From JAEUKA01 sp035328405 (GTDB lineage Bacteria; Myxococcota_A; Polyangia; Palsa-1104; JAEUJZ01), in the NCBI GenBank assembly GCA_035328405.1, contig DAOLIT010000024.1, positions 4,109-68,108 of the forward strand: 64,000 nucleotides of DNA, given 5' to 3'. A program made the translations under genes and the position numbers. Within the stretch, counting starts at the first letter, position 1. Each line of letters opens with the position of its first letter. This document shows positions 1 through 8,401 of this stretch, piece after piece. The notes under the pieces were generated by a model. It ran no database searches, was not told the origin of the DNA, and was given only the letters and a program-made list of their open reading frames with translations.

Positions 1-685
1 ACACGTTGAAATCGCGATCGCCGGTTTTCAAATTGCCGCTGGGCAAAAGCAAATTGGACGAACGCACGGACCCAACCACGTCGAGCATGCCCAAGTTGCG
101 GGCGCGGAGGGCGTCTCGGTCCACTTCGACGACAAACTCGCGTTGTTTGCCTCCGCCGGGGGTGGCGGACGCGACGCCGGTGACGTGCTCAAGCTGCGGT
201 TCGATGACGTTGTAAGCGAGGTCGTAAAGCTGTTTTTCATCGAGGGTATCGGAGGAAACAGCAACGGTGACGACGGGAATGTTGGTGATGTCGAACTTGA
301 GGATGAAGGGCTGCTGAATGCCGGGCGGAAGCGTGTTGAGGATTTGGGACACGCGCTGCTGGACCTCGAACTGGGCGTTGTCGAGGTTTGTGCCGTAGGA
401 AAACCAGGCGCTGACGATGGAGACACCCTGACGGGACACGCTTTCGACGCGCTCCATGCCTGGCGCAGCAGCGACCGCGCGTTCAACGGGCACGGTGATC
501 GCTTTTTCAATGTCGGCAGGACCCGCACCGGGATAAAACGTCGCGACGCGCACGACCGGGATGGTGATGTCGGGGAACAGGTCCACAGGCAGGCGGGACA
601 GCGACTGAAGACCAAGCACGACGGTCATGAGGGACAACATCAAGATCAAAATGGGATTGCGCAGAGCCAGACGAGTGAGCCACAT
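1..685 (-). CDS. RND efflux transporter permease, N-terminal part (partial)
   Basis: This is the first ~228 residues of an inner-membrane RND (AcrB/HAE1-type) proton-driven drug or metal efflux permease; the gene runs off the left edge. Read on the minus strand, the protein starts MWLTRLALRNP, followed by a hydrophobic first transmembrane helix and the family signature LPVDLFPDITIPVV, then the porter subdomain with PGAGPADIEKAITVPVE and a GGGKQREF segment near the cut end. I placed the start at the ATG at 685 because it lies directly before the first helix; an in-frame GTG nine bases further out is possible and neither has a clear ribosome-binding site. No membrane-fusion or TolC-like partner is visible because they would lie outside. 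The substrate cannot be told from this part. Confidence 0.88.
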   Translation of the reverse strand, partial: MWLTRLALRNPILILMLSLMTVVLGLQSLSRLPVDLFPDITIPVVRVATFYPGAGPADIEKAITVPVERAVAAAPGMERVESVSRQGVSIVSAWFSYGTNLDNAQFEVQQRVSQILNTLPPGIQQPFILKFDITNIPVVTVAVSSDTLDEKQLYDLAYNVIEPQLEHVTGVASATPGGGKQREFVVEVDRDALRARNLGMLDVVGSVRSSNLLLPSGNLKTGDRDFNV

Positions 686-868
686 CGGACCCACTTGGTA
701 GCGGGAATGGGCCGCGAATGTCAAAGGACTGTTATTACAGACCGTTTCGTCGCTTTTTTGGCCCGAAGAAGGAGACTTTTCCTTCGGTTGATTCGTCCTG
801 TTTTGCCCTGAACGAGAAGCGAATGTTTTGTCACCTAAACTGCTATTTTTATCGATATAATGGACGAG

Positions 869-2956
869 ATGCGTAGGCTGCTTATCGTCGGTATTCCGTT
901 GCTGTGGCTGTCTCCCGTGTGGTTTGCCCAAGCTGGGCCTCTGCCGGAAACCGCCGTTCAAACGGGTGAAGACTGCGCCAAGGTGGCTCGTCGCGTGTAT
1001 GGGCCAGGGGAGGCGGCGGTCGCGCACCTGAAAAAGAACAATCCGCAAGCCTGCGCAGGGCCTTTGGCCGTCGGAACGAAGCTGAAAACGCCGCCTTTGC
1101 CAAAAGCACCGGCGGTCGAGCCTCCGCGCCTTTCGTTTGTGGGTCCAGCGGTGCGCACCAAGACCAAAGGGGGTTGGATGGAGGCGTTGCCGGGCCAACC
1201 AGTCGATAAAAAAATGCGCATCGAGACGAGCGGGCAGGGCGGCGCAGAGGTGACGGCAGGCAACAACGTCAAACTGCACATTCCGCCAAACTCGAAGGTC
1301 GTCATCAAGAACCTGCCGCAAAGTGGGAAGGCTGCGGAAGTCCAGCTTGAACAAGGTTCGCTGCGCGCGGACATGGACAACCAGGCGAAAACGGGTCCGC
1401 TGACGGTGAAGACGCCGGGCGGTGATGTGAAATTGCAGGGCGACGCGCGAATCGATGCGGACCAAAACCGAGCGGCTGTGCAAGTGTACGAAGGCCAGGT
1501 TGCGATTCGGTCGAAGGGCACGACGGTGAACTTGAAAGCGGGGCAGGGCACCGTGATTTTGCGGGGCACAGGCGCGCAGGCGTTGCACGACTTGCCGGGA
1601 GCGCCCGCGTGGCAAGGCCAGAAGGCGGAAGAGGATGGGAATCGGCCTTTCATGGTGCTCGCGATGGCGGGTCCTTTGGAGCCGCCGCCGCTGGGTGAAG
1701 TGGTGGTGGATTTTGCGAATGTGCCGGGGGCGGTTCGGTACATCGTGGATGTGGCGCGCGATGTGGGTTTCAACGACCGCCGTGCGGGAGGCGAGATTTC
1801 TGCGCCTCCTTTGCGGGTGAATTTACCAACGGGCAAGTACTACGTTCGCGTGAGTGCCGTCGATGGCGAGAAATTTGTTGGGCCTCCGTCGGTGCCGCGT
1901 TCGTTCTACATCATCAATGTGCGCACCGATGGGAAGTTGTACGCCTCCAATGCACCGGGGCAAATGGGTTCTTTGATCCTGCGCCGAACGGAGCGGTTGG
2001 CGCTCGATTTGTCCGGGGCTGGGCAGCCTCTTTTGGCGATGCTCGATGGTGGCGAGCCGCTCGATTGCTCAAGCGAGCAAAAACTCGTGCTGACAGAAGG
2101 CCCGCACAAGGTTCATTTGCAGCTTGGCGACGCAGAATCCGAGCTTCAGATCCAGGTGGACCCGCTCGTCGTCCCGCCACCTCCGGTCGCAGGTCGAATG
2201 GAGGGACTTCCCATTCCGGTTTCGATTCCGACGCTCGGTTTGCCGGGTCGAACGCTGCAACCGCAAACGCAAGTCTATGGCCTGTTCAGTGTCGGCTCGA
2301 CGCGGCGCGATTCCGCCTTTGCAGTGGCCCGCCTGGATTTGGGCGGAGAACTCGCATTTCTTTCGCGGCGGATGTCGTTTGATGTGAACGTGCCTTTGCT
2401 CTACTACAAAGACGTGGCACCCACTTCTGCCGATAGCGGAGTGGCGTTTGGGGATGTTTCACTTGGGGCAAAAGGGGTGGCGCTGCAAGCCTTGGGGGGG
2501 CGATTGATTTTGGGTCCGCTCCTGCGTTTTCAGCTTCCTACGGGCAACTTCCCACGCGATAGAAACTGGTCGATTCCCGGAAGCTCGGGACAACAGGACA
2601 AAAGCCGTCCGGTCATCATCGAGCCAGCGATTGGCGTCGCTGCGCTGCTCGGGCGTTTCAGTTTGCAAACGACGCAGGGTTTGAACGCCGCCGTCAACAT
2701 GCAGCCGAATCATGTGCGCTGGATCATGAGCTACTTGGCCGAGGTTCAGGTGTCGCGGCTGGGTTTTGTTGGAATGCTCGATGCGTCGCTGGGTCTGGCT
2801 GGCGGGGTTCCGCACGGCACGTCTTTGGGAGGCGGGGTCCGTCTGCACCTGGACCCCTTTGCCATTCTGCTGGGTGCGCGCGGCGGTTTGGGAGACGCAG
2901 GAATCGACATTTATGGCCGTTACAACCTGTTCGCCGGCTTCCAGTGGGCTCCCTAG
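869..2956 (+). CDS. FecR-domain exported protein with C-terminal beta-barrel-like region
   Basis: A 695-residue exported protein of unknown role. It opens with a signal peptide (MRRLLIVGIPLLW, cleavage near AQA-GP). Residues ~15-70 resemble a LysM-type module (GEDCAKVARRVYG, KKNNP, VGTKL). Residues ~120-230 match the FecR fold (VQLEQGSLRADM, LTVKTPGGDVKLQGDARI, VQVYEGQVAI, LKAGQGTVI). A fibronectin-like segment follows (GAVRYIVDVARD, TGKYYVRVSAVDG). The last ~230 residues alternate hydrophobic and polar positions and end in FAGFQWAP, as outer-membrane barrels do. LysM plus FecR proteins are usually peptidoglycan-associated envelope proteins; a role as sensor or structural outer-membrane protein is inference. 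The start could be the ATG at 860; I prefer 869 because it begins the signal peptide and has GGA upstream. A TATAAT at 856-861 would make the transcript almost leaderless. Confidence 0.7.
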   Translation: MRRLLIVGIPLLWLSPVWFAQAGPLPETAVQTGEDCAKVARRVYGPGEAAVAHLKKNNPQACAGPLAVGTKLKTPPLPKAPAVEPPRLSFVGPAVRTKTKGGWMEALPGQPVDKKMRIETSGQGGAEVTAGNNVKLHIPPNSKVVIKNLPQSGKAAEVQLEQGSLRADMDNQAKTGPLTVKTPGGDVKLQGDARIDADQNRAAVQVYEGQVAIRSKGTTVNLKAGQGTVILRGTGAQALHDLPGAPAWQGQKAEEDGNRPFMVLAMAGPLEPPPLGEVVVDFANVPGAVRYIVDVARDVGFNDRRAGGEISAPPLRVNLPTGKYYVRVSAVDGEKFVGPPSVPRSFYIINVRTDGKLYASNAPGQMGSLILRRTERLALDLSGAGQPLLAMLDGGEPLDCSSEQKLVLTEGPHKVHLQLGDAESELQIQVDPLVVPPPPVAGRMEGLPIPVSIPTLGLPGRTLQPQTQVYGLFSVGSTRRDSAFAVARLDLGGELAFLSRRMSFDVNVPLLYYKDVAPTSADSGVAFGDVSLGAKGVALQALGGRLILGPLLRFQLPTGNFPRDRNWSIPGSSGQQDKSRPVIIEPAIGVAALLGRFSLQTTQGLNAAVNMQPNHVRWIMSYLAEVQVSRLGFVGMLDASLGLAGGVPHGTSLGGGVRLHLDPFAILLGARGGLGDAGIDIYGRYNLFAGFQWAP

Positions 2957-3118
2957 TACCCATCCAGAAAGGATTGCGGTGGGCTATGTCGAGCGTGGGA
3001 TAGAACTTCCCAACCGTCCGTTGCAACGGTGACGTCGCACGGAGTCGTTTTCGGTTTTCGGACTTTTGACAAAGCGGACGAACCTCGTGATCCTCCGTGC
3101 GATGGGCGCTGAAAATCG

Positions 3119-3967
3119 ATGATTCCGTTTTTTGAATGGTTTGTTCATTCGGGTTGGGGGCTGGGGTTTGTGCTGTTTTGGGGGGCGGCGTGGGGGAGTT
3201 TCGCGAACGTGTGCATCGTGCGCATTCCCCGCCAAGAATCCGTCGTGCGTCCGGCGTCTCGGTGCCCTGGTTGCAACCAGCCGATTGCGTTTTACGACAA
3301 TGTGCCGATTCTGAGTTTTCTGTTGCTGTGGGGTCAATGCCGGACATGTCGCCAGCCGATTTCGTTTCGCTATCCGCTCGTCGAGGCGGTGTGCATGCTG
3401 TTATCGGTGTTGGTGTTTTGGCGCTTTGTTCTTCACGCGGACGCCAGCGATTCCGTTGCGAAAACCGTCGCGCGGTTTGTGGTGTACAGCCACTTTGAAT
3501 TTTTGCTGCTGATTCTTGCGGCGATCGATGTGGAGCAATTCATCCTGCCGGATCGGCTGACGCTGCCTGCGATCGGTGTCTTTTTTGTGGCGGGGCGACT
3601 GCTGGGAGATGTGTCTGTGGAAGATTCCCTGATTGGGTTGGCCGCAGGATACGGGGTCCTGTGGTTTGTGGGGGCCGCGTATGTTCGTTTGACGAAGCGG
3701 GAGGGTCTGGGAATGGGAGACGCAAAGCTTTTTGCGCTCATCGGTGTATCGCTGGGATGGCCCGCGTTGCCGTGGACATTGTGTGTGGGTTCGGTGCTGG
3801 GCACGGTCGTCGCTCTGCCGATGTTGTGGCTCACGCGGCGCGCGGGTGCGGGGACTCCTTTTCGGCACACAGCACTGCCGTTTGGGCCGTTTCTGGCCGT
3901 TGGAGCGTCTTCCTACGTACTCCTTCTCCTTTGCCGAAGTCTGGAACACGTCCTGTCTTGGCTTTAG
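3119..3967 (+). CDS. pilD: Prepilin peptidase (A24 family)
   Basis: A 282-residue inner-membrane aspartic protease that cleaves, and usually N-methylates, type IV prepilins and type II secretion pseudopilins. It has the expected N-terminal domain with two CxxC pairs at residues 49/52 (RCPGC) and 74/77 (QCRTC), and the two catalytic aspartate motifs of the family: AAIDVEQFILPD (Asp137, Asp145) and GLGMGDAKL. Seven or eight hydrophobic segments cover the chain, and the length fits PilD (about 270-290). It stands alone: no pilin or secretion gene is next to it. The following lipoprotein gene starts about 70 bases downstream on the same strand and may be cotranscribed. The choice between pilD, gspO and tapA naming rests only on homology. 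Confidence 0.93.
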   Translation: MIPFFEWFVHSGWGLGFVLFWGAAWGSFANVCIVRIPRQESVVRPASRCPGCNQPIAFYDNVPILSFLLLWGQCRTCRQPISFRYPLVEAVCMLLSVLVFWRFVLHADASDSVAKTVARFVVYSHFEFLLLILAAIDVEQFILPDRLTLPAIGVFFVAGRLLGDVSVEDSLIGLAAGYGVLWFVGAAYVRLTKREGLGMGDAKLFALIGVSLGWPALPWTLCVGSVLGTVVALPMLWLTRRAGAGTPFRHTALPFGPFLAVGASSYVLLLLCRSLEHVLSWL

Positions 3968-4040
3968 GCGCCACGGCTTTCCGAAAAAACGTATTTTCTT
4001 TTTGCGCCATCCATTGGTGTTTGGAATACGCTCCGCAGCC

Positions 4041-6020
4041 ATGCAGAAGAGACACTGGGTTTTTGGTCTTTTGTTTGGTCTTTCCGCGTGTACCACTTTC
4101 GTCGGTGTTCAGCCGTTGCCGGAACCGCCGCTCACCGAGGGCTGCAACCCGCTCGGAGGCGGCGAAAAAGAGGATTGCCTCTTGCCGTTTCCTTCCGATG
4201 TCTACCGGAAACAAGACGCGCAGGGGGCGCATCGGCTCGCGTTTCCGCCAAACGCACTGCCCGCTTCGACAAAAGGAGTCGGGCTTGATGCGGCGCAGTT
4301 TGCGGGACGAGATGGCTTTTCGCCCGCCACGCCGTTGCTCGCGTTTTTTCCGCAACGTCTCGACCCGCAGAATTTGCCCAAGCCATCGCGTCTTGAGGAC
4401 TCGCTCAAACTCACTTCGCCGGTGCAGCTTCTGGACGCTGAGACGGGCCAGCGCATACCTCTTTTTGCCGAACTTGATCGCAACGCAGCCGACAGCGATC
4501 GGCAGGCGCTCATCATCCATCCGGCGGTACGTCTTTTGCCCAAACGCCGTTATGTCGTTGCGCTGCTCGGTCTTTTGGGTCAGGACGGCAAGGAACTTCC
4601 GCCTCTGTCCGGTTTCTCTGCGATCAAAACTGGGGACGTGCAGTCGGGCACCGTGCGCGCTCAACTGGCGGATCGGTACAAAACGCTGTTTGCCTTTTTG
4701 GAGCGACAAGGAATTGCGAAAAAACCGCTCCAACTCGCGTGGGATTTTACGACGGGCGACGACGAGCAGATCACTGGGCCGCTTTTGTCGATGCGAGACC
4801 AGGCGCTTGCGCAACTCGGGCCCCCAAAACCTCCCAAGCCTGGCGATCCCCCCGAACCCGGAGTTCCCCTGTTCAAGATCGAGCAGGTCAACAGCACTCC
4901 GCGTGAACCCCTTTTGCGGCAGGTCATTGGCACGTTTCGGACGACGGTGTTTCTGGCCGAGGGCGAATACGGGCGACTCTTGTGGGCTGAAACCGGAAAG
5001 CCCAAGGCGCGCGGTTTTGGTCCGGCTCGGCTCGTCGTCCATGTGCCCAAATGCGCACAAACCGCGACCGGCCCCCTGCCTGTGATGGTGTATGGCCACG
5101 GACTGTTTGGGAGTGCGCTGGGCGAAATGGATTCCGGCTATCAGCGCGAGCTCATCGGCAAACTGTGCATGGTCCAAGTCGGAACCGATTGGATCGGCCT
5201 CAGCGAAGCGGACCAGGGGTTTGTCGCTGGGCAGGTCATGGCGGATTTCAATCGCCTCGGGCAGATCACCGACCGACTCATGCAAGCCCAAGTGAATGTC
5301 GCTGTGCTCGCGCGGCTCGTCGCCAGCGGCGCGCTCGGCGAAGTGCCTGAACTCAAGGTCGGCGGCAAGTCTGTTCTCGACGCCAAACGGGTATTTTATT
5401 ACGGCATCTCGAACGGAGGGATTCAGGGGCTCACCTTTTTGGCGCAGTCTCCCGATGTCCTGCGGGGTGCGCTGTGCGTGCCAGGCGGCTTTTGGAGCCT
5501 CATGATGTGGCGGAGCAGCAATTTCCAGCGGCTCCTTCCGCTGCTGTCCGCGAATTATTCCGACGCGCTCGATCGGCAGGTCCTCATCGCATTCAGTCAA
5601 ATGATGTGGGACACCACGGACCCCGCAACGTATGCGCCGCATGTCGTGAGCGCGCCCCTGCCGGGTTCTGGGGGTGCAAAGCGTGTCCTTTACCAAGAAG
5701 GCCTGGGCGACGCGCAGGTGCCGAATCTGGCGACGCAAAAAATGGTCCGCACGATGGGAATTCCTCTTTTGCGCGAGCCGGTGGAGACACCGTGGGGCAT
5801 TCCGATTGCCAGCGGGCCGATACCGTCCGGTTATGTCCAGTTCGACATCGGGCAAACGCCACGCCCCGGAGACGACAACATTCCTCCCAAGGACAACCCC
5901 GTTCACGGCGCGATCCGCTGGCTTTTGCCCGCGCAGCAGCAACTTGAGCGTTTCCTGACCGATGGAGGCGTCGTCGTCGATACCTGCGCCGGAAAACCCT
6001 GCCGATTCCCACGCCCCTAA
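4041..6020 (+). CDS. Lipoprotein alpha/beta hydrolase
   Basis: A 659-residue predicted lipoprotein. The start at 4041 gives a textbook lipoprotein signal (MQKRHWVFGLLFGLSAC, Cys17 in an LSAC lipobox); the longer open frame upstream has no such feature and overlaps pilD. The second half carries an alpha/beta hydrolase core: a strand and oxyanion-loop segment (LPVMVYGHGLFG) and a nucleophile elbow YYGISNGG, with Ser inside GxSxGG. Late in the chain EGLGDAQVPNLAT looks like the acid region, and a candidate catalytic His (NPVHGAIRW) sits near the C-terminus. The first half (residues ~20-330) is a large N-terminal region of unknown fold, with a proline-rich stretch near residue 260. An esterase, lipase or peptidase acting outside the inner membrane is likely; the substrate is unknown. 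Confidence 0.72.
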   Translation: MQKRHWVFGLLFGLSACTTFVGVQPLPEPPLTEGCNPLGGGEKEDCLLPFPSDVYRKQDAQGAHRLAFPPNALPASTKGVGLDAAQFAGRDGFSPATPLLAFFPQRLDPQNLPKPSRLEDSLKLTSPVQLLDAETGQRIPLFAELDRNAADSDRQALIIHPAVRLLPKRRYVVALLGLLGQDGKELPPLSGFSAIKTGDVQSGTVRAQLADRYKTLFAFLERQGIAKKPLQLAWDFTTGDDEQITGPLLSMRDQALAQLGPPKPPKPGDPPEPGVPLFKIEQVNSTPREPLLRQVIGTFRTTVFLAEGEYGRLLWAETGKPKARGFGPARLVVHVPKCAQTATGPLPVMVYGHGLFGSALGEMDSGYQRELIGKLCMVQVGTDWIGLSEADQGFVAGQVMADFNRLGQITDRLMQAQVNVAVLARLVASGALGEVPELKVGGKSVLDAKRVFYYGISNGGIQGLTFLAQSPDVLRGALCVPGGFWSLMMWRSSNFQRLLPLLSANYSDALDRQVLIAFSQMMWDTTDPATYAPHVVSAPLPGSGGAKRVLYQEGLGDAQVPNLATQKMVRTMGIPLLREPVETPWGIPIASGPIPSGYVQFDIGQTPRPGDDNIPPKDNPVHGAIRWLLPAQQQLERFLTDGGVVVDTCAGKPCRFPRP

Positions 6021-6157
6021 GCCGTTCCTGGCCCGTTCCCGCCCAGAAAGACGCTCCTAGATTCCTTGGACACGCAGTAGACTCGAGCAGGTTCGCCGAT
6101 GTTGGCAGCCGATCCCGCTCGGTGCGGTGGACGAAACCACGGTCTTTTGGGACTCAA

Positions 6158-6766
6158 GTGAAAAAAACAATGCCTATCGTTGTTGCGCTCTTTTTGTTGG
6201 TTGGTATTGCCTCGGTGGTTGGGTACTTGTTTGTGCGGAGTGTGAAACTCAGCGAGGCGTTTCAAGCCTTTGTTCGGGAACGAAAACTGGTGTTTTCACA
6301 GACATGTCCCAAAGAACTTGGCCATCCGTTTGTGTATGAAGATTTGAGTTTATGTGTGGCCTACAAAGGTCATTTTGACCCGAACGATTCCAATTCGCAG
6401 ACCTACTATTTCATTCTTGGGACCCGCCAGCGGGAAGGTGCTATCGGTCATGGGAGCAAAGTGATCTTCGACCGATATCTTGGTATTTATCTTCCCAAAG
6501 CGAGCCTTTCTGTGCCTGATTCTTGGCTGAGAAATTGGCAAGAACAGATTGCTCAGCGAGGCGATGGGTGGGCCAAACATACGGGACTTCCTTACACACC
6601 GAAAGATGTTCCGCTTTTGGGTTGGCCAGAGTCCATGCCGATTGTTGCGACGAGAACCCAAGATCAAGGCGTGTTCGTCGGTTGGCACTGTCTTCACACC
6701 GTCGATCGAATGACGCAGCGGTTTGAAGAGTGGAAGAAAACGCTTCCCCAAACGACCACGCCCTAA
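6158..6766 (+). CDS. Hypothetical membrane-anchored protein
   Basis: I do not recognise this 202-residue protein. The N-terminus is a single hydrophobic helix (MPIVVALFLLVGIASVVGYL), most likely an uncleaved anchor, followed by a soluble domain of about 170 residues with two Cys near its start (QTCPKEL, SLCVAYKG) and one near its end (WHCLHTVD), which could form disulphides outside the cytoplasm. The start is uncertain: GTG at 6158 and ATG at 6170 both precede the helix, and neither has a good ribosome-binding site. The next gene begins 32 bases downstream, so the two are probably one unit. Confidence 0.55.
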   Translation: MKKTMPIVVALFLLVGIASVVGYLFVRSVKLSEAFQAFVRERKLVFSQTCPKELGHPFVYEDLSLCVAYKGHFDPNDSNSQTYYFILGTRQREGAIGHGSKVIFDRYLGIYLPKASLSVPDSWLRNWQEQIAQRGDGWAKHTGLPYTPKDVPLLGWPESMPIVATRTQDQGVFVGWHCLHTVDRMTQRFEEWKKTLPQTTTP

Positions 6767-6798
6767 AAGAGAACTCAACAAACAGCAAGGAGTTGTCT

Positions 6799-7539
6799 GT
6801 GCAACACGACTCGGATTCGTCAACATTGCAGCGTTCTGTGTTGGAAAAACTGTATGAGAGTGCCTATGCGCTGTTGTCTCAGCCAATGAGTGACGCCGCT
6901 GTTTCAATGCAATTTGTGCGTTCGGTGGCACCTGTTCTGTCGGATTACGAAAAGGTTTTTGTAGCCGAAGCCGTCGCAACAGCACAAGCGCATTACTCGC
7001 CTTTGTTCGCGTTTCCAAGGCCACTTTCGCGGGGCTCACAGCAAACAGAGCTTCGCCTGTGGATCGCGACGGCTCGGGATCTACAAGAGGCCAATGACGC
7101 CGCGCAGTTTTTCCCCGGTGGATATGCAGATATCGCTCATTTTCTGAAACCAGAAACCGTGTGGGTGCATTGGAAGTATGTTGCCCCGGGTGCTGGATCG
7201 GGAATGGCGTATGATGGGTTGGTTTGGATCAATGATCGGTGGGTGTTCTTTCCAAAACCATTCCGCGCACTATCTAGTATTGTGAAAAGTGAGAGTTCCT
7301 CCGAAAAAGAGGAACAATCGGCAAGTGAAAGCCAACATCAAGCCTCGCCCAAAGATCTGCTACCGGATATGTCAGAACATAGCCCGGTAGGTGCGCAGAA
7401 AGATTCGATAGAAAAACCAGCAGAAGCGGCGCATGTGGAATTGAAAGAAGAGGTCCCAGGAAACCCACCCACCGAAAACGCCGCGCCCGAAACAACCGAA
7501 ACCCAATCCAAAATCATCTACAAAGCCTGGGAAGAATGA
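6799..7539 (+). CDS. Hypothetical protein, possibly cytoplasmic
   Basis: An unrecognised 246-residue protein with no signal peptide. The GTG at 6799 is chosen because AAGGAG at 6787-6792 lies six bases upstream; the open frame extends further but would overlap the previous gene. Residues ~1-160 look like a folded domain (helical first half, then LRLWIATARDLQEAND and VWVHWKYVAPGAGSGMAYDGLVWINDRWVFF). The remaining ~85 residues are low-complexity, rich in Glu, Ser and Pro, and probably disordered. The segment ending in WINDRWVFFPKP resembles the end of small domains that read out a calculated value, but no function can be assigned. It follows the membrane-anchored unknown with 32 bases between them. 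Confidence 0.55.
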   Translation: MQHDSDSSTLQRSVLEKLYESAYALLSQPMSDAAVSMQFVRSVAPVLSDYEKVFVAEAVATAQAHYSPLFAFPRPLSRGSQQTELRLWIATARDLQEANDAAQFFPGGYADIAHFLKPETVWVHWKYVAPGAGSGMAYDGLVWINDRWVFFPKPFRALSSIVKSESSSEKEEQSASESQHQASPKDLLPDMSEHSPVGAQKDSIEKPAEAAHVELKEEVPGNPPTENAAPETTETQSKIIYKAWEE

Positions 7540-7595
7540 ATCCACAACCCGGCCAGGGTTTTCCGTCGTGCGATGCGGCCTTTTAGAGGATGCGC

Positions 7596-7611
7596 CGGTT
7601 GTTAACAACCG
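7596..7611. repeat. Perfect 16-bp palindrome between convergent genes
   Basis: CGGTTGTTAACAACCG is a perfect palindrome sitting between the convergent genes ending at 7539 and 7613, two bases from the latter's stop codon. It has no loop and no T-run, so it is a poor terminator; it could be a protein-binding site or chance. Confidence 0.4.
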
Positions 7612-7612
7612 A

Positions 7613-8329
7613 CTATTTCCAGTCGGACCAGTATTGGGCTTTTTGTCTTTGTGTGTAGGCAACCAAGTTGCCTTTTGTTTGCGCAAAAGACTTGACGCCG
7701 TTTTCGTACGGCGTTTCCAAAACCAGCCACAAAAACCCAAACACCGTCGCATCAATCGAGCGCGGAGCGTCTCCTAAAAAGGAATTCTTCTCCCCCAAAA
7801 ACTCGGACAATGCTTCCAGCACAGCGATTCCCATCGTTTCTACTTCTTGCTGTGTGTGTCTGCCCGTGCCTTGGGCGTGCAATGCGCTGACGATTTGTTT
7901 TCTCGCCAGTGCGGCGACCCACGGGACGGCAAAACCAGGCAGGCCCGACTTTTTCATCAGGCCACCAAACGCTTTGGATAGCACTGCAAAGCCACGGTCT
8001 TCTTTCCATCTTTGTGCGACCATCACAAAGTAGAAATGCTCTTCGATCATGGCGCGGACCGCAGTGGCAAGTGCTTTGTCCTGTGCGGACATTCCTGCGT
8101 CCAAATCTTTGTATTTTTTGCGCAGGTAATCGAGAATAAAACCGGAGTCCGCAACCACCGTTCCTGAATCATTGATAAACGGCAATTTGCCTTTCGGTGC
8201 TTTGCGAGGATTGCTGGAGCAAAACTCGTAGGGGACGTCAATCATTCGCAAATAGTGCGCGACTTTGATGACAAAAGGACTGGGGTCGGGAAGACCCAAG
8301 ACAGGACCGAAACCGTGTAGTTCTACCAT
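7613..8329 (-). CDS. Glutathione S-transferase family protein (metaxin/FaxC-like)
   Basis: A 238-residue protein with a thioredoxin-like N-terminal GST domain (LHGFGPVLGLPDPSPFVIKVAHYLRM; then GKLPFINDSGTVVADSGFILDYL, which holds the cis-Pro and the Asp-Ser pair that normally contacts the glutathione gamma-glutamyl group) and an all-helical C-terminal domain ending near SIDATVFGFLWLVLE. The pattern is closest to the FaxC/metaxin-like branch rather than classical detoxifying GSTs. It is the last gene of a probable minus-strand unit with the PEP-utilising enzyme 72 bases upstream. Whether it has transferase activity is not clear from sequence. Confidence 0.75.
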   Translation of the reverse strand: MVELHGFGPVLGLPDPSPFVIKVAHYLRMIDVPYEFCSSNPRKAPKGKLPFINDSGTVVADSGFILDYLRKKYKDLDAGMSAQDKALATAVRAMIEEHFYFVMVAQRWKEDRGFAVLSKAFGGLMKKSGLPGFAVPWVAALARKQIVSALHAQGTGRHTQQEVETMGIAVLEALSEFLGEKNSFLGDAPRSIDATVFGFLWLVLETPYENGVKSFAQTKGNLVAYTQRQKAQYWSDWK

Positions 8330-8401
8330 GCCGAAGTGCTAACAAAACGAACGGGCGGAAACCAGAAAAAACAGCGCGTTTTTGCGTTTCTTTTCGGTGC
8401 G

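Noticed and set aside
3831..5942. A 703-codon open frame on the minus strand opposite the lipoprotein hydrolase.
   Set aside because: It has no recognisable domain, is Arg-rich from reverse reading of GC-rich codons, and the plus-strand frame has a lipoprotein signal and a hydrolase motif.
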